A stretch of DNA of 64,000 nt from Pinus tabuliformis (lineage: Eukaryota; Streptophyta; Pinopsida; Pinales; Pinaceae): assembly GCA_031772625.1 (NCBI GenBank), contig CM062814.1, forward strand, positions 360,379,750 through 360,443,749. The letters are read 5' to 3'. The first letter of the stretch is position 1, and every line of letters begins with the position of its first letter. Both the position numbers and the translations under genes were made by a program. Shown piece by piece: positions 24,050-36,000 of this stretch. The notes under the pieces are model-generated. The model had not been told where the DNA came from and searched no databases. It worked only from the letters and a program-made list of their open reading frames with translations.

Positions 24050-24178
24050 TTTCTAGAGGTTCTCCCACAATTTCTTTGGAATGAATGGAAGTTGAAGATT
24101 GTTTATTAGGTTGTTGATTATCTGAAACATCTTCAATTGTTGGATTGTCTGGGTTAGGAATTGCTTCAGGAGGAGTAT
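24050..24178 (-). pseudogene. F gag-protease linker, downstream side of insert B
   Basis: Minus frame reads TPPEAIPNPDNPTIED and onward into the protease linker. It joins in frame to the segment ending KIKNPPMHT at 30,186 once element B and one AGTAT copy are removed. No fold recognised; Ser/Thr/Gln-rich. Confidence 0.7.
24174..24178. repeat. Target-site duplication of B, left copy (AGTAT)
   Basis: AGTAT here, at 30,186-30,190 after the 3' LTR, and unexpectedly also at 25,220-25,224 after the 5' LTR. The F reading frame is restored across the outer two copies. Confidence 0.85.
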
Positions 24179-25219
24179 TGTTATAGACATTTTTGTGCCT
24201 TACAGCTTTGAGCATGAAAAGTCCGTAATCCAAGGGATCCAAAGTCCCTAAAAGTGTTGTTCCTACCCCTAAAGGAACAAGGTCAACCAATGACAGCTTC
24301 TCCCAGAAGTTCTCCACCAAAAACTACTCAGAAACAGTCAAATCAGGATCAATTAAAGTGCTCCACTAGCTGCCTGCGTTGCAAAGCACCCCAGTACACT
24401 AGCTAGGTGCGTTGCAATGCACTTGAATGCACTACCCAGGTGCGTTGAGTGGGAAATGACAAGTGGCAGAATCATTCAACGAGGTGGAGAGACAATGGAG
24501 GCTTCCAGAATCTTCTCCAATGACACTTGCCTCACTGAATTCGACTAGTGATGATTAAGAGGTTCTCAGTCTCCAAGTGGAAGCAAGAACTGACAGAGAG
24601 AAGCCACAAGTCAAAACATAAGCTGACTCATCCTCTCTACTTACATCTATATATGGATCCCTCATCCGAGAGATCTAGAGGCTGGAATTTTGTACTTTGC
24701 AGAGAATTGCTGTTGGTTTGAGATTGAGATTAGTACATTGGGTGATTTATGCTTTATTGGAGGTGAGGAAGGGATCCCTTTGCTGGGAGGTAGATGCTGG
24801 ATCGGGACTCACTTGGTTGTATCTCCTCTTGGACTTTCTTATCATATCAAAAAAATTATTTGAGTTTCTCCTACATGTTGTGTATCAATGATGTTTTGTT
24901 ATATTTGCATGTTTAGCTTAATCTGATCCTAAGCTTTTTATGAATGTAAATCTATATCTTTGTGTAGTTTCTCTCTTCTGTGATCTTGCAGGAATTCGGT
25001 GAAGTTGGGCCCGTAAGGGAGCAGGGAGCTGGGAGCTATTGAAGAGAGGAGCGATTGGATCAACAAACTAGCGAAAGACACAGGTTAGTTAAATCCTTCC
25101 TCTTCATTTACATTTCATAAAGAAGAATACTCAAGTAGTTTTCCTTGTTTGTTGCCAAGGCACTGTCACACCTTAGAGTGGGATAGGGGCATTCTGAATA
25201 GATACTTTTCCCAACAACA
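24179..25219 (+). repeat. B 5' LTR
   Basis: TGTTATAGAC...CCAACAACA. TATATAT near 24,648-24,654 is a likely core promoter. Aligns without large gaps to 29,145-30,185. Its upstream flank is AGTAT and so is its downstream flank, which is abnormal for a 5' LTR. Confidence 0.85.
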
Positions 25220-25356
25220 AGTATGCATAGGAGGGTTCTTGATTTTAGCTTTGGTAGGTTGATTGGTTTCTTTCTGTTTATTGTTTTCAAGGAAATCTAT
25301 CCTTATGCTTCTGAGATTGTATTTCTTGTGGACGTCATAGATGGCACTGTCATATC
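25220..25356 (-). repeat. Copy of F gag sequence inside B
   Basis: 137 bases nearly identical to 30,186-30,322 (two mismatches seen). On the minus strand they encode the same F peptide, YDVHKKYNLRS and onward to KIKNPPMH. They include the AGTAT duplication. No PBS or leader of B is present between LTR and coding remnant. Confidence 0.85.
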
Positions 25357-25855
25357 TCCTCCTTCCTCTTCACTTGATGGGGCTGGCAAAGCCAAAAGTC
25401 AAGTTCCTAAGGAGAATCAGGAAAAGAAGAAGAAATAGAAGAAGAAGAAGGAGCCAAAAGCAACTGGGGGCAAACGAGTGTCGTCTAACGAAAATCCACA
25501 CACTGCACTGACCAGGCCTAAATCGCCATGTGTCATTTGCAAGGGAGACCACTTTCACAGAGATTGTCCCTGCATCCCTCCGATACTAAGGGACTGGTCT
25601 CCCCGTTTGCATAATATGGTGGCGTCAACCTCTGATAGCCATGTTGAAAGCACACTGTCAACTAGCGAAAGTGAAGTCCCAGGACAAAAAGGGAGAACTA
25701 GAACTCCCTGTAAACTGTGCGAAGGCAATCACGCCATCCACCATTGTCCCTTCTTAGACGAAGCTAAAATAGTTTTGGATGATCGTCCGGTTTCACCGTT
25801 ACGACTTCCTCCTGGATATAAAAACTCTTTCCGAGTCCTTCGTTAGTTGAGAATC
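25357..25855 (+). pseudogene. B gag remnant with two zinc knuckles
   Basis: Starts abruptly with SPPSSSLDGAGKA after the copied F sequence; a TAG interrupts a Lys-rich stretch at about 25,436. Two related knuckles of the form CX2CX3HX4C follow: CVICKGDHFHRDCP and CKLCEGNHAIHHCP. This C-x-x-C-x-G-x-H form, shorter by one than the standard retroviral knuckle, is known from plant retroelement-derived proteins. The N-terminal capsid-like part is missing. The frame ends at a TAG near 25,844 and protease continues in another frame. Confidence 0.7.
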
Positions 25856-25944
25856 CAGCTAGCCTGCTCAAGTGGTCAGCTGAAGCACCGGTCATTGAAG
25901 ATGAACCAGCTGAATCCATACCCGACGAAAGTCAAAAGGTCGAG

Positions 25945-26685
25945 GTGGCAGTTGACCTGGTCTTGCCTTCAGAGGATTTATCTTCGAATGACACAGTCAC
26001 TGAAGAGAACAAGGATGACACCATCCAAATTCTCTTCATCAACACAGACTCCGACGAACACGGGGGAAACCTACCCATTCCTTTATCGCAGGAAGGAAGT
26101 TTGTCAGAGCCGTACCTGGTTGTCTACTCGGTCCCACCTCCAAGCAACCTAGTTGTCCCCTTCGACTGGAATCAACTAGGCAGACCCCGTTTACCAGCAA
26201 GCATACCATTCAGAATTATCGTCCAAATATATAGAATGGTCATGGTTGGTACCATCATAGATGAGGGGGCTTCTGTGAGTATCCTTTCCTCTACTGCTTG
26301 GAAAGCGCTTGGTTCGCCATCGCTTTTGCCTGAGATGAGAAATCTGACAGGTTTTGATAAAGGAACCAGTCGACCTTTAGGGATCCTCCCCAATGTGCCC
26401 ATAACATTGAAAGGGAAGACCGTTCAAATGAACGTGATGGTCGTTCAAGGACCCTTGGATTATAACCTACTCCTTGGACGAGACTATATTTACTACATGG
26501 GAGCCATCATCTCCTCACTCTTTAGAGTAATGTGTTTTCCGCACGAAGGAAGAGTGGTCAAGCTCGTGGACCAGCTTTCATTTCTCGGATCACGCATCGC
26601 AAATAGTCATATACCATCCCTAAATGGTCTCTTCATGCAAGAAATGTCTCAACCCACGGTCCGTCCTCCCGATGAGCGCGAGTAA
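25945..26685 (+). pseudogene. B retropepsin-like protease domain
   Basis: 246-residue open frame. Residues 1-80 are an acidic, low-complexity linker. The protease-like part has TIIDEGASVSILSSTAWKAL (DxGAS-type active site with the Asp present), LGILPNVPITLKGKTVQMNV, and LDYNLLLGRDYIYYMG, the equivalent of the hydrophobic-LLGRxW motif. FRVMCFPHEGRVVKLVDQLSF follows. This order is typical of plant retroelement proteases located between gag and RT, but RT does not follow. The first frame has a clear start ATG only inside the linker. Confidence 0.75.
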
Positions 26686-29132
26686 TTCAGAGGGATATGA
26701 CTGGAACCCAGGGGGCATGCGTCCTGGTCCGCTTCGGCAGGAAAATTTTGGGTATAGGGTAGGTTTCCGCTGGAGAATATGACTAGTCCGTACCCCGTCC
26801 ATAATTGGAAGAGGGGTTGTTCTAGAATAAGATTCTTTTGTCAAAGTTATGTGAATCGGCGGGCGTCATCATTCACCTTTGTTTATCTCGGTAGACATCG
26901 CTGAAGAAGTGTTTTGTTTGCTGCGCAAATGAGACAATCTTTGGTAACCTGAAAGAGGTAGGCCTTTCCTGGTAGAACAAATGTTTTATCTGCAAATTAA
27001 GGGGTAACCTTGAAATCGTACTTTATACCTGGGGGCATGCAAACCTTTTGGAGTGCAAGCAAGGGGCGGCTACTTATTTTTTAAATTTTTAGGACCTCTA
27101 ACCCTTTAAACTCGTGGGATTAGTCGTTTCCGAACTTGCATAACGAAAGGATGTGGGGCATAGCTTTGTAAGGCGCAAGCTCCATAAAAAATGGCATCTT
27201 ACATGAGACATTCTTATCATATGACTGGATTAATCGAGCAGTTTTAGCACATAGTTCATGCTCGTTAAACAATAAACATAAGATCGAGCAAGTGTTTCAA
27301 ACCACGTTTAAGCTCGTTAAAAAATGAACTATCCTCCGGTAAATAACCACCGTGAATGTAACATTATCAGCCATTAAAGCCTTGGTTGTGTTTGCACCGT
27401 CACCTCCACTTTTCCATTGGCCGATCATTCACCTCCATTTGATTGTTTACCCATTTTGAGGAACAACTGCGAAGAGTGATTTCACTAGCCATCCTTGTGA
27501 CACTGCCGTGATTGGAAAATTCCAACCCTTACCTCGAATCAGCTGCTACCCATTTTATCACTTGTTCCTCAAAAGACGAGTCTTCTTTAAGCTCTTTTCA
27601 TCTAACTCGTAAAATATGAAAAGATTGCCGAGTTTTGGCCTTCCAGCTCGTTAAAGCGACAGGAAGAGATATCCCTCCTCTAGATTTTAATCTTTTTGGA
27701 CCTGAGGGATTGTTGCACAAAAAGATCGAGCGCTTGTTTTGTTCGGCTCGTTAAAACTATCGAAAATTCATCCCTTCTGTATTATTTTATACTTTTTTGG
27801 ACTTAAGGGATTAGATGACGAAAAAGGAATTCCGGAGTTAACTTTACGTACCTTTTCAGACTCTCTAAAAATGAAAAGGACCAAGTTATCTTTGTGGTTA
27901 GACTCGTTAAAAAGATTAATAGCGACAAACTTGTCTTTAGACGAGAACGAGTTTCACTATCGCTAGGCTCGTTAAAACATAGCGATGGGTTTGCCCGAAG
28001 GGAAAATTATAGAACAAGCATATGTTATCCTCCTCAAGCTTGACAAAAATAAAGAGGTACTGGTCAGCAATGACTGGGGAAAAATTGGGAAGAAACTCAA
28101 AGAACCTTTATTGGTAGCAAGTCGCTCTTGAACATGATACTTCCACTCCGTGCCTGAGTCGGGTTGGGTTGTTTCATTCACCGGTCACATCACCATGGTC
28201 TCGCCATACCATCCACCTTTGGGGTAAATGCTACCAATCCATCATATAAGTGTCGCCGATATGTTCAAGAGAAGTCATCCAGAGAATTCACCCGTGTCCC
28301 ATCCACTACCATACATTATACTTCATTCTTTCATGACCGCCACCCTGAACCATATATCATCAGATCGTTTTCACCTCCATCAAAATCATTTGCTCCATTT
28401 TGTGTCATTGATGTGGGATACATCAAGGCCCTCCTTTGACGGATCGCTTCTTGTCGACATCAGCTCATTATCCAAGAAGTTGATCTAGGAACACCCCATT
28501 CAGTACTTTGAAGCTTGCATGCCTCAATGGCAAGTTTCTCACTTCCGGCGACAGGTATACATCAATGACCTTCGACCGAAAGATTTTGCATGGTGTTCGA
28601 CGCCAAGTCCTTTATTCACACCATGTGAATTGTACTGCAGTACCTTGAGGGTCATCATCCTTATCAGTGATTCCTCTCGTGCTTGTTAACAGTTTACATC
28701 ATTGACTGGTAATCAAGCGATGTATTTCCATGTTCGACTTCAAAACATTTTTCACATGGATCGACTTGTACTTAGAGTGAAGATCAGACGAGGTTGAAGA
28801 CCCCGGATCTAGTTTCATCCATCCAGGCTGCGATATATATTCAGGAAAAATAAAGACATTGACATGTACAACATTGCATAACAGATAATCATCCTACCAA
28901 AAGGATGATGATTTCATCAGAATCATCAGTCTACCATCAAACGATTGTCTGTCCTATGTACATAAAAATGAATTTATAAAGCTGAGCATGGGAATGCCTG
29001 CCTCAGCTAGATCATGAAAACAGTATGAAAAATAATGTATTGTATTGTATCTTATTACAGGTCTCCTCCCAGCATTGAAAGAACTTCGGATCCTCCTAGT
29101 AAAGCATTTCACCCGATAAACGACCTCATACT
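26686..29132 (+). other. B internal noncoding region
   Basis: About 2.4 kb where pol would be expected. No RT, RNase H or integrase motif in any frame. Less AT-rich than its surroundings. Between 27,261 and 27,976 the motif CTCGTTAAA recurs (see separate entry). The rest shows nothing I recognise. Confidence 0.65.
27261..27976 (+). repeat. Interspersed CTCGTTAAA motif array
   Basis: Exact CTCGTTAAA at 27,261, 27,313, 27,647, 27,747, 27,903 and 27,968, with one CTCGTAAAA at 27,605. Usually preceded by G or A, and often near its partial complement ATCGAGC (27,234; 27,292; 27,724). Spacing is irregular, from 50 to 330 bases. Confidence 0.6.
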
Positions 29133-29144
29133 TTAGGGGGCAAC
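29133..29144 (+). other. B polypurine tract
   Basis: TTAGGGGGCAAC directly precedes the 3' LTR start TGTTATAG. Fits the plus-strand primer of LTR retrotransposons. Confidence 0.7.
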
Positions 29145-30185
29145 TGTTATAGACATTTTTGTGCCTTACACTTTTGAGCATGAAAAGTCCATAATCCAAG
29201 GGATCCAAAGTCCCTAAAAGTGTTGTTCCTGCCCCTAAAGGAACAAGGTCAACCAATGATAGCTTCTCTCAGAAGTTCTCCACCAAAAACTACTCAGAAA
29301 CAGTCAAATCGGGATCAATTCAAGTGCTCCACTAGCTGCCTGCGTTGCAAAGCACCCCAGTACACTAGCTAGGTGCATTGCAACGCACTTGAATGCACTA
29401 CCCAGGTGCGTTGAGCAGGAAATGACAAGTGGCAGAGTCATTCAACGAGGTGGAGAGACAATGGAAGCTTCCAGAATCTTCTCCAATGACACTTGCCTCA
29501 CTGAATTCGACCAGTGATGAGTAAGAGGCTCTTAGTCTCCAAGTGGAAGCAAGAACTGACAGAGAGAAGCCACAAGTCAAAACATAAGCTGACTCATCCT
29601 CTCTGCTTACATCTATATATGGATCCCTCATCCCAGAGATCCAAAGGCTGGAATTTTGTACTTTACAGAGAATTGCTGTTGGTTTGAGATTGAGATTAGT
29701 GCATTGGGTGATTTATGCTTTGTTGGAGGTGAGGAAGGGATTCCTTTGCTGGGACGTAGATGTTGGATCGAGACTCACTTGGTTGTATCTCCTCTTGGAA
29801 TTTCTTATCATATCAATAAAATTATTTGAGTTTCTCCTACATGTTGTGTATCAATGATGTTTTGTTATATTTGCATGTTTAGCTTAATCTGATCCTAAGC
29901 TTTTTATGAATGTAAATCTATATCTTTGTGTAGTTTCTCTCTTTTGTGATCTTGCAGGAATTCGGTGAAGTTGGGCCGGTAAGGGAACAGGGAGCTGGGA
30001 GCTATTGAAGAGAGGAGTGATTGGATCAACAAACTAGCGAAAGACACAGGTTAGTTACATCCTTCCTCTTCATTTACATTTCATAAAGAAGAATACTCAA
30101 GTAGTTTCCCTTGTTTGTTGCTAAGGCACTGTCACACCTTAGAGTGGGATAGGGGCGTTCTGAATAGATACTTTTCCCAACAACA
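29145..30185 (+). repeat. B 3' LTR
   Basis: TGTTATAGAC...CAACAACA, followed by AGTAT and F gag sequence. Preceded by a polypurine tract, which fixes the element's direction. Confidence 0.85.
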
Positions 30186-31564
30186 AGTATGCATAGGAGG
30201 GTTCTTGATTTTAGCTTTGGTAGGTTGATTGGTTTCTTTTTGTTTATTGTTTTCAAGGAAATCTATCCTTATGCTTCTGAGATTGTATTTCTTGTGGACG
30301 TCATAGATGGAACTGTCATATCCCTCCCTAAAATCAAACAATTCACCTGATTGGATCTGGAATTGATTAAGAGTATGAGCTTCCTGGTCTTCTTGGGTCA
30401 AGTAAATCTGTTGTTCACTATTGAGCCCCATTAAGTTAATTTGAGTGTCTTCTGTTGGTTCACTATAAGTTGAAGCTTTAGCATAGTTTTCATGGAATGG
30501 AGGTCTAATGTTTTGGTCAGGGCCAACCTTCCCAGTATTGGGATTCTGATTTTTTCTGAAATTTGGGTTTCTTGTAGTGTTGCTCGGTTAACCATCCCAA
30601 GGGGACTTCCTATCAATTGTTTCTATTCTATCACCAAGTCTATCTATTCCTTTAATGATAGCATCTAATTTTTGTTCAAAGGTAGAAGGCTCTTCTTTGA
30701 TTGGTATCCTCCTTTCAGCTCTAGCCTGAGATCGTTTAGAAATCAGGTTGGCCTCAACACTGATAGCTATACTCTGCAGTCTTCTAGGCTTCGAGGAGCT
30801 CTTTCCCTAAGCTGGTATGCCATGTCAGAGTCAAATGCACCAGGAAATTTGATCAAGACCAAGTCTGGTGGAGGTCTGAGATTCTGAAGAATACCATTGT
30901 ATACATTGTTAAATCTGGTGCAGTAATCTTGAACAGTTTCTTGCAGGCCTCGTTTCAAGTTTTCATATTCTGATAAAATATGGAGAGGATCTTTCTTCTT
31001 TTCGCATCTGTTTAAGAAGGTCAGATAAAGAGCCTGTGGATCATTGATAGTGTTTGCAGGGAGTGCTCTAAACCAGGTTCTAACATCTCCAGTTAAGCTT
31101 TGGACAAAGACTTTCATTCCTACATCATCATCATCAATGTTAGAGTTTTCAAAATAATCCATCATTTTCTTGGTGTGTTGTTAAGCTGTGTAAGTGCCAG
31201 TACCATCAAAATAGGTTATTTTGCTTTGATAATCTTGAGGCACAACCCCTAGTAATTGCAAGGGAGCATATCGGTTTGCCATATTTGCAGAGATAAGTGT
31301 AACAACTGGAAGAATAGGGATACCAGTTGAAATATGTGCTGAGGATGGGGGAGTGGAAAATATGGTTTGAGGTGCTGAAGGTGAACTAGGAGATGCAACA
31401 GTAATGGAAGAAATGATTGGTGCTTTTCGAGGAGTAAGATTAGACTGGATAAGGTTTTGCTGGCTTCTAAGGTTCTTAGGAACCAGATTAGGATTTTGAA
31501 ACACAGGTGGGGGATTTGGATGTGGATTTGATCTAGTCTAACGAATCTTTTTCTTTGGAGCCAT
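30186..31564 (-). pseudogene. F gag, original copy
   Basis: Structural protein of F. Starts MAPK at 31,564; codon 9 is TAG. Pro/Ser/Gln-rich N-terminus, then a retrotransposon gag domain at 30,767-31,165 (FVQSLTGDVRTWFRALPAN; YENLKRGLQETVQDY; FPGAFDSDMAYQLRERAP). The C-terminal part (NPNFRKNQNPN; REGYDSSIYDVHKKYNLRS) has no zinc knuckle and runs into the insertion site of B at KIKNPPMHT. It shares three in-frame stops with the copy at 10,799-11,968. Confidence 0.85.
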
Positions 31565-31863
31565 CTTTTGAATATTTTTTGTTTTTTCTTGAAATATCTT
31601 AACAATACAACTTTAAGAGTGTCTTGTAGGAAGTTTTTAAAATATGGGAGTTTTGAATTTTCCTAAAGATCTACTGAAACAAGGAACTGATCAAGTATTT
31701 CAGAAAAATGTTCAAAGTATAAACTATACTGGAGATAGACTGAAGCAACTTTTATTTACTCCTTTAATTGCATAGAAAAAGTAGTTTCAAAGGCTACCTG
31801 GCCAACTTCAGGCTCTATCTGTAGTTTATAAAATAAACAGCAGTAACAAACAATTTGCTTGTT

Positions 31864-31880
31864 CCCCAGCGGAGTCGCCA
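31864..31880 (-). other. F primer-binding site
   Basis: Minus strand TGGCGACTCCGCTGGGG, separated from the 5' LTR end by a few bases. It marks where reverse transcription began and proves that 31,885 is the inner end of the 5' LTR. A noncoding leader (31,565-31,863) separates it from gag. Confidence 0.8.
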
Positions 31881-32728
31881 ATGATGTTATCACTCAGGTT
31901 GTTCCCTAAAGTTGTAGGAAAGGGAATACAGTCGAGGTAACCACAGACCAATCTTTTAGATACATATTTTAGCCAATCTGCATCCATAGAGGGCTCTCTC
32001 TTTATAATTTAACTATGTTTGAGATATATTAGGCTAGTTATGAAGTGCAGGGGTTTTGTTTAGATTTTGGTTGGAGGAATGGAGTTTCAATAGAACAGTG
32101 AGGTGAAACTGAAGAGTTTCAGTCCATTGGGCATGATGGAGTCAAAGGAAGATAGCTTTTTGGATTTAGTTTTTCCACCAAGGATGGTATCACAGAGCAA
32201 GGTAATCAAACATGGACCAATTCATAGGCTGGAGTAAGGCGGAATGGAGTCAATGGGTGAATGGAAATTAAGAATCCTTCATCATGTTGACAGAGGGAAA
32301 ATGGATGATTACTGTTAAGGAGCAGCTAAGAATTCCTTAGAAAATATTCAAGATGGAAGAATCAGGGGAAACAGGAGTAATTAATAATTCACTGTTTATT
32401 CTAATTCTGAAGAGAACATTAATAATAACAAAGACTGAACATAGAGTGCAATTGAGCAAATTCGGAGTTATTCTTTTTCTCTATTATTTAGATCATGAAA
32501 CATAGATGATATAGTAAACATAGAAAATATAAAACACAAGTTAGAAGGGACTTATTGATCCCTAAGATGATTCAAGAATTTTGTAGCATGGCCCTTAGGA
32601 GCCATTCCTCATTCAGTAAGCCAAAAAAAAATGGTTCCAATAGCCTTTTATTTCAAAAACCTCAGAATTATAGCGAAGTCTGAGAATGCATCCCAATCAA
32701 CCAACCCCAAATACTTTGTCTGGGGGGG

Positions 32729-32736
32729 TATTTATA
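32729..32736 (-). promoter_or_regulatory. F 5' LTR core TATA box
   Basis: Minus strand TATAAATA followed by a C-rich run, then an AATAAA signal about 80 bases downstream. Best candidate for the start of F genomic RNA; the position leaves roughly 0.8 kb of R and U5. Confidence 0.6.
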
Positions 32737-33085
32737 CAAAAATTTCAAGATATCATACAAAATATCTGATAGAAATAATATCTACTAATAATTAATGCTT
32801 CTTTTACATAGATAGAGACAGACAGTCTCGAAAACAGGGAGACAATAAATAGATGCAATAAATTCATGCTGCGCTGGTTGATCCGTCTTTATGAGATATA
32901 CTGGAGGTAGGTGCTACAAGTCGGTTCCCAGATGTCTTCTACTGATCCTTTGTGTTGGTGATTCTACCTTGGCCACACTTTCTTTAACTCTGATGTGATG
33001 TGCTTTGACCCGCATGACTGTGATTGATTTATGTTCTGTGCATTATAGTAGATGGTCCAAAATTCTCCATTGACCAAAGATAAAT

Positions 33086-36000
33086 TTACAAGATTTCTAA
33101 CATGCTTTGCCACCATTCTGGTCCCCATAATTTATTTCTCTGCAGCTTCCTCATAGTTTTGTCAGTCTCTGTGTACCTGAAGAAATCAGGTGGGATGGTG
33201 AACAAATGCTTCACCTCATGCTCTATATAGAATAGATTTTCCAGGCTGTAATAAAGGGATTGGCCAGATGGAAGTGCCTTCTCTCCTCAAGCACTTGAAG
33301 ATGAATTAGCTTGATTAGCAGCATATATATTTAAAGGGCGTACATAGTCCTTGTGCTTCATCAGATGATCATTACTTCCCAAAGGACTTGGCAAACCTTT
33401 TTGATGCAACACTGTAAATTTTTCTATGAAAAAATCAATCTCTACCTACATCTCCTGGCATATTCTTCCCAGTTTTGCATTAGAGTTCTCATGGTTAGAA
33501 CTCTCTTGCTGTCCACAATGGTTCCTGTTCTATCTCTAATATCCAGTGCTTCTAGTTCTTCACTGGTCTTTGTATTCAAAAATTGTATTAGCCTATTAGC
33601 TTGCTCAGGCATCTGTCCCAATAAGGCTCTTGTTTTCTGAATTTCTACTTGGGCCACTATTATCAAATCAATTTGTTCATATATGGTTTGAATAGATCTC
33701 CACACATCACTAAGGGATTGAGTGATGTTGGACCACAAAATTCCCCTGATTTCTACTAGAGGCTTATCCAGAGAGAGATCCTTCTCTAAGGCTCTTACCT
33801 TGTTCTCCAATGCTTTGACTTACCTTGTTTTCTCTGCCACATTCATCTTGGATTTATCATAGCTCTGTTCAAAATTTGCCAATTTTTCTTTGACTTTCTT
33901 TAGCTATGATACTTCGAGTTTCAACTCCTCCATGGCTTTTATTAATTGCTCTGTAGTCATAGTTGTATTGCTGCCTGGTGTTGTTGTTGTTGCTGAGGTA
34001 CCTGTGGTGACTTCTGTTGTTGATGCCGAGACAGTGGGAGGCACTGCAGTTATAACTGTGGGAGGGGCAGTTGTGACTATTGGAGTTACTTCATGTGGCT
34101 GGGAGGTCGACTCTCTTTGCTTTTCTTGTATTGCTTTCTCCAATGGATACACTGTCTCACTCAATCTTTCATTCAGTCTCATGAGTAGGTCCTTCATGTC
34201 CTCTTTGGATTTCTGTTGCACAACATCTGCAGTCTGTGGGTGCATAGAAGGAGGCATTTTGAGCTGTTTTCTAAAGGCCACAATGTCCTGTTCCTTTTTC
34301 TTCATTAGTGATTTTATGCCTTTGGTATCTTTGGGATCATGTCCTAGTTCAATGATGATGTAGTCCATGGATTTGATCCTATTGTCCTTTGCTAGAGAAG
34401 AAGCTTTCTCTAAATCCAACTGAGCTGAGGTATTATTTAGGGAATTTTACAATTTATGAGCCAACATTGATTTATCAGCTAGTCTGGAATACACCATCTC
34501 TCCAGTCTGTTTGTGCAGCTCAATCTGGTCTATTTAATGAATGTCCTTGGCCAAGACTTCCAGATTTGTCCTCATATAATCAGCTACCGATTGTGGTTGC
34601 TGCACCTTGGGATTGAAATAACTCATGATCATTTTCCCTTCTTTAATGTCATATGCTGACATTAATCTTTGGTGTTTTGTGGGGGCCATCTTAAGATACT
34701 GGTTATAAATTTGCAGCCTCAATGGATCATTCCTAACCTTTATCTCTGTGAATGTTCTTTTCATATCAGAGGTTTTCTTACTTGGTGGCCTAGTAGATGA
34801 AACTTCCACACTATGTTGCCTTTCTAGCTCCAGCCTATGTGAGCTGGTTGATGTGTCTATTACTGGGGAGGTCTGTGGGCTGGTTTCCCTCTCACCTATT
34901 AGACTTTCTATTGTTTCTTCAATGATTTCCTCTTCAAATAGAGGATTCAATCTTTACCTTTTGCACTTGGCTGTTCTACAAGCCCACTGATGGGTGTGGC
35001 CACTTCTCTGTCTCTTTTCTTACCTTTTTCCTCATTTAGAGGAGTCTGTAACATTGGTATCTCTGGTGCTTTAGTTTGTAGCGGAGGAATTTGTCTTTGC
35101 GGATCAGTCATTGCTTGCTGCTCTGTGCCTACTACTTCCTTGCCCTTTGAATACCCTATACCTAGTGCACTAGTTTCTTGTACATGTTGCTATGAAGTTC
35201 TAGCAGAGGATGTACCCACTCCGGTTTGCTGAGGTAGCTTGAAAGATACCTGTCCAAAAGAGTCCAGGTCAAGGGTCTTTTCAAGATCTTTCATAGCTTG
35301 TTCCATTACTTCTTGCTGAGTAAGTTCTTTTATTAATGTACCCTCTACCCATTCATCCTGATTAGCAAATTGCTCTATTTCAGGGATACTAAAATGTTTA
35401 TAGGCCGATAGCCTAGTTTTTACTTTTCTGTCACTTATAAAGCTATTTGGGTCATATGGTACCCACAAGAAGCTTTTCTTCAATTTAAGTTCTTCCCCCA
35501 ATATCCTATCAGCATCTTCCCATGCCTCCCTCTTGTTAATGATAAATGGCCCTAATAGGTTTCTTATTCTCAGCTAAGATTTTTTCTTTACATTGCAAAA
35601 GTGAGTTAAATTTACATTGATAAGTTGCCTGAAATACTCTAGTGCAAATAGTCTCATAGGTAAATATTTGGGAAACTTATAAGGGCACAACTCACAACCA
35701 TATATTCTGATTTCGGTGCAATTCTAGTAGAGGTACCAGTCACCTATTCTGTAGTTTTTGGAGAGCTGTAGAATTTTCTTTATATCCCGAGAGAGCCTAG
35801 GAGGAGGAGCTCCTATCAACAAAGTGGAGGCTAGAGGTATAAACCAGTCAATGAATTCATAGTAGTTATAAGGGGATTTAGAAACATTGTGGAAGACCGA
35901 GGTCCAAAAGATCACAGACCTCCTCTCTCCTTTGGAATCCAATTTTCTGATAGGAAATGAAAAGTTGTCTATCTGATAATATAGCAGAAGGTGATATATG

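Larger units (their letters stand above)
24179..30185 (+). mobile_element. Element B: non-autonomous LTR retrotransposon with gag and protease remnants
   Basis: Plus-strand element inside F gag. LTRs of 1,041 bases (24,179-25,219 and 29,145-30,185) begin TGTTATAG and end CAACAACA. A polypurine tract precedes the 3' LTR. Internal coding is limited to zinc knuckles and a retropepsin-like domain; no RT, RNase H or integrase exists, so it would have needed partner enzymes. The 5' LTR is followed not by a PBS but by 137 bases of the F sequence that also flank the 3' LTR. By eye the LTRs differ at a few percent of sites. Confidence 0.8.

Noticed and set aside
24179..25356. B LTR of about 1,178 bases, including the 137-base tail shared by both ends
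   Set aside because: AGTAT duplication directly follows CAACAACA, and the tail encodes F gag in frame with its neighbour, so it is host flank.
28164..28488. Overlapping His/Ser/Pro-rich frames in the B internal region
   Set aside because: Two frames of equal length over the same bases without any retroelement motif; composition effect.
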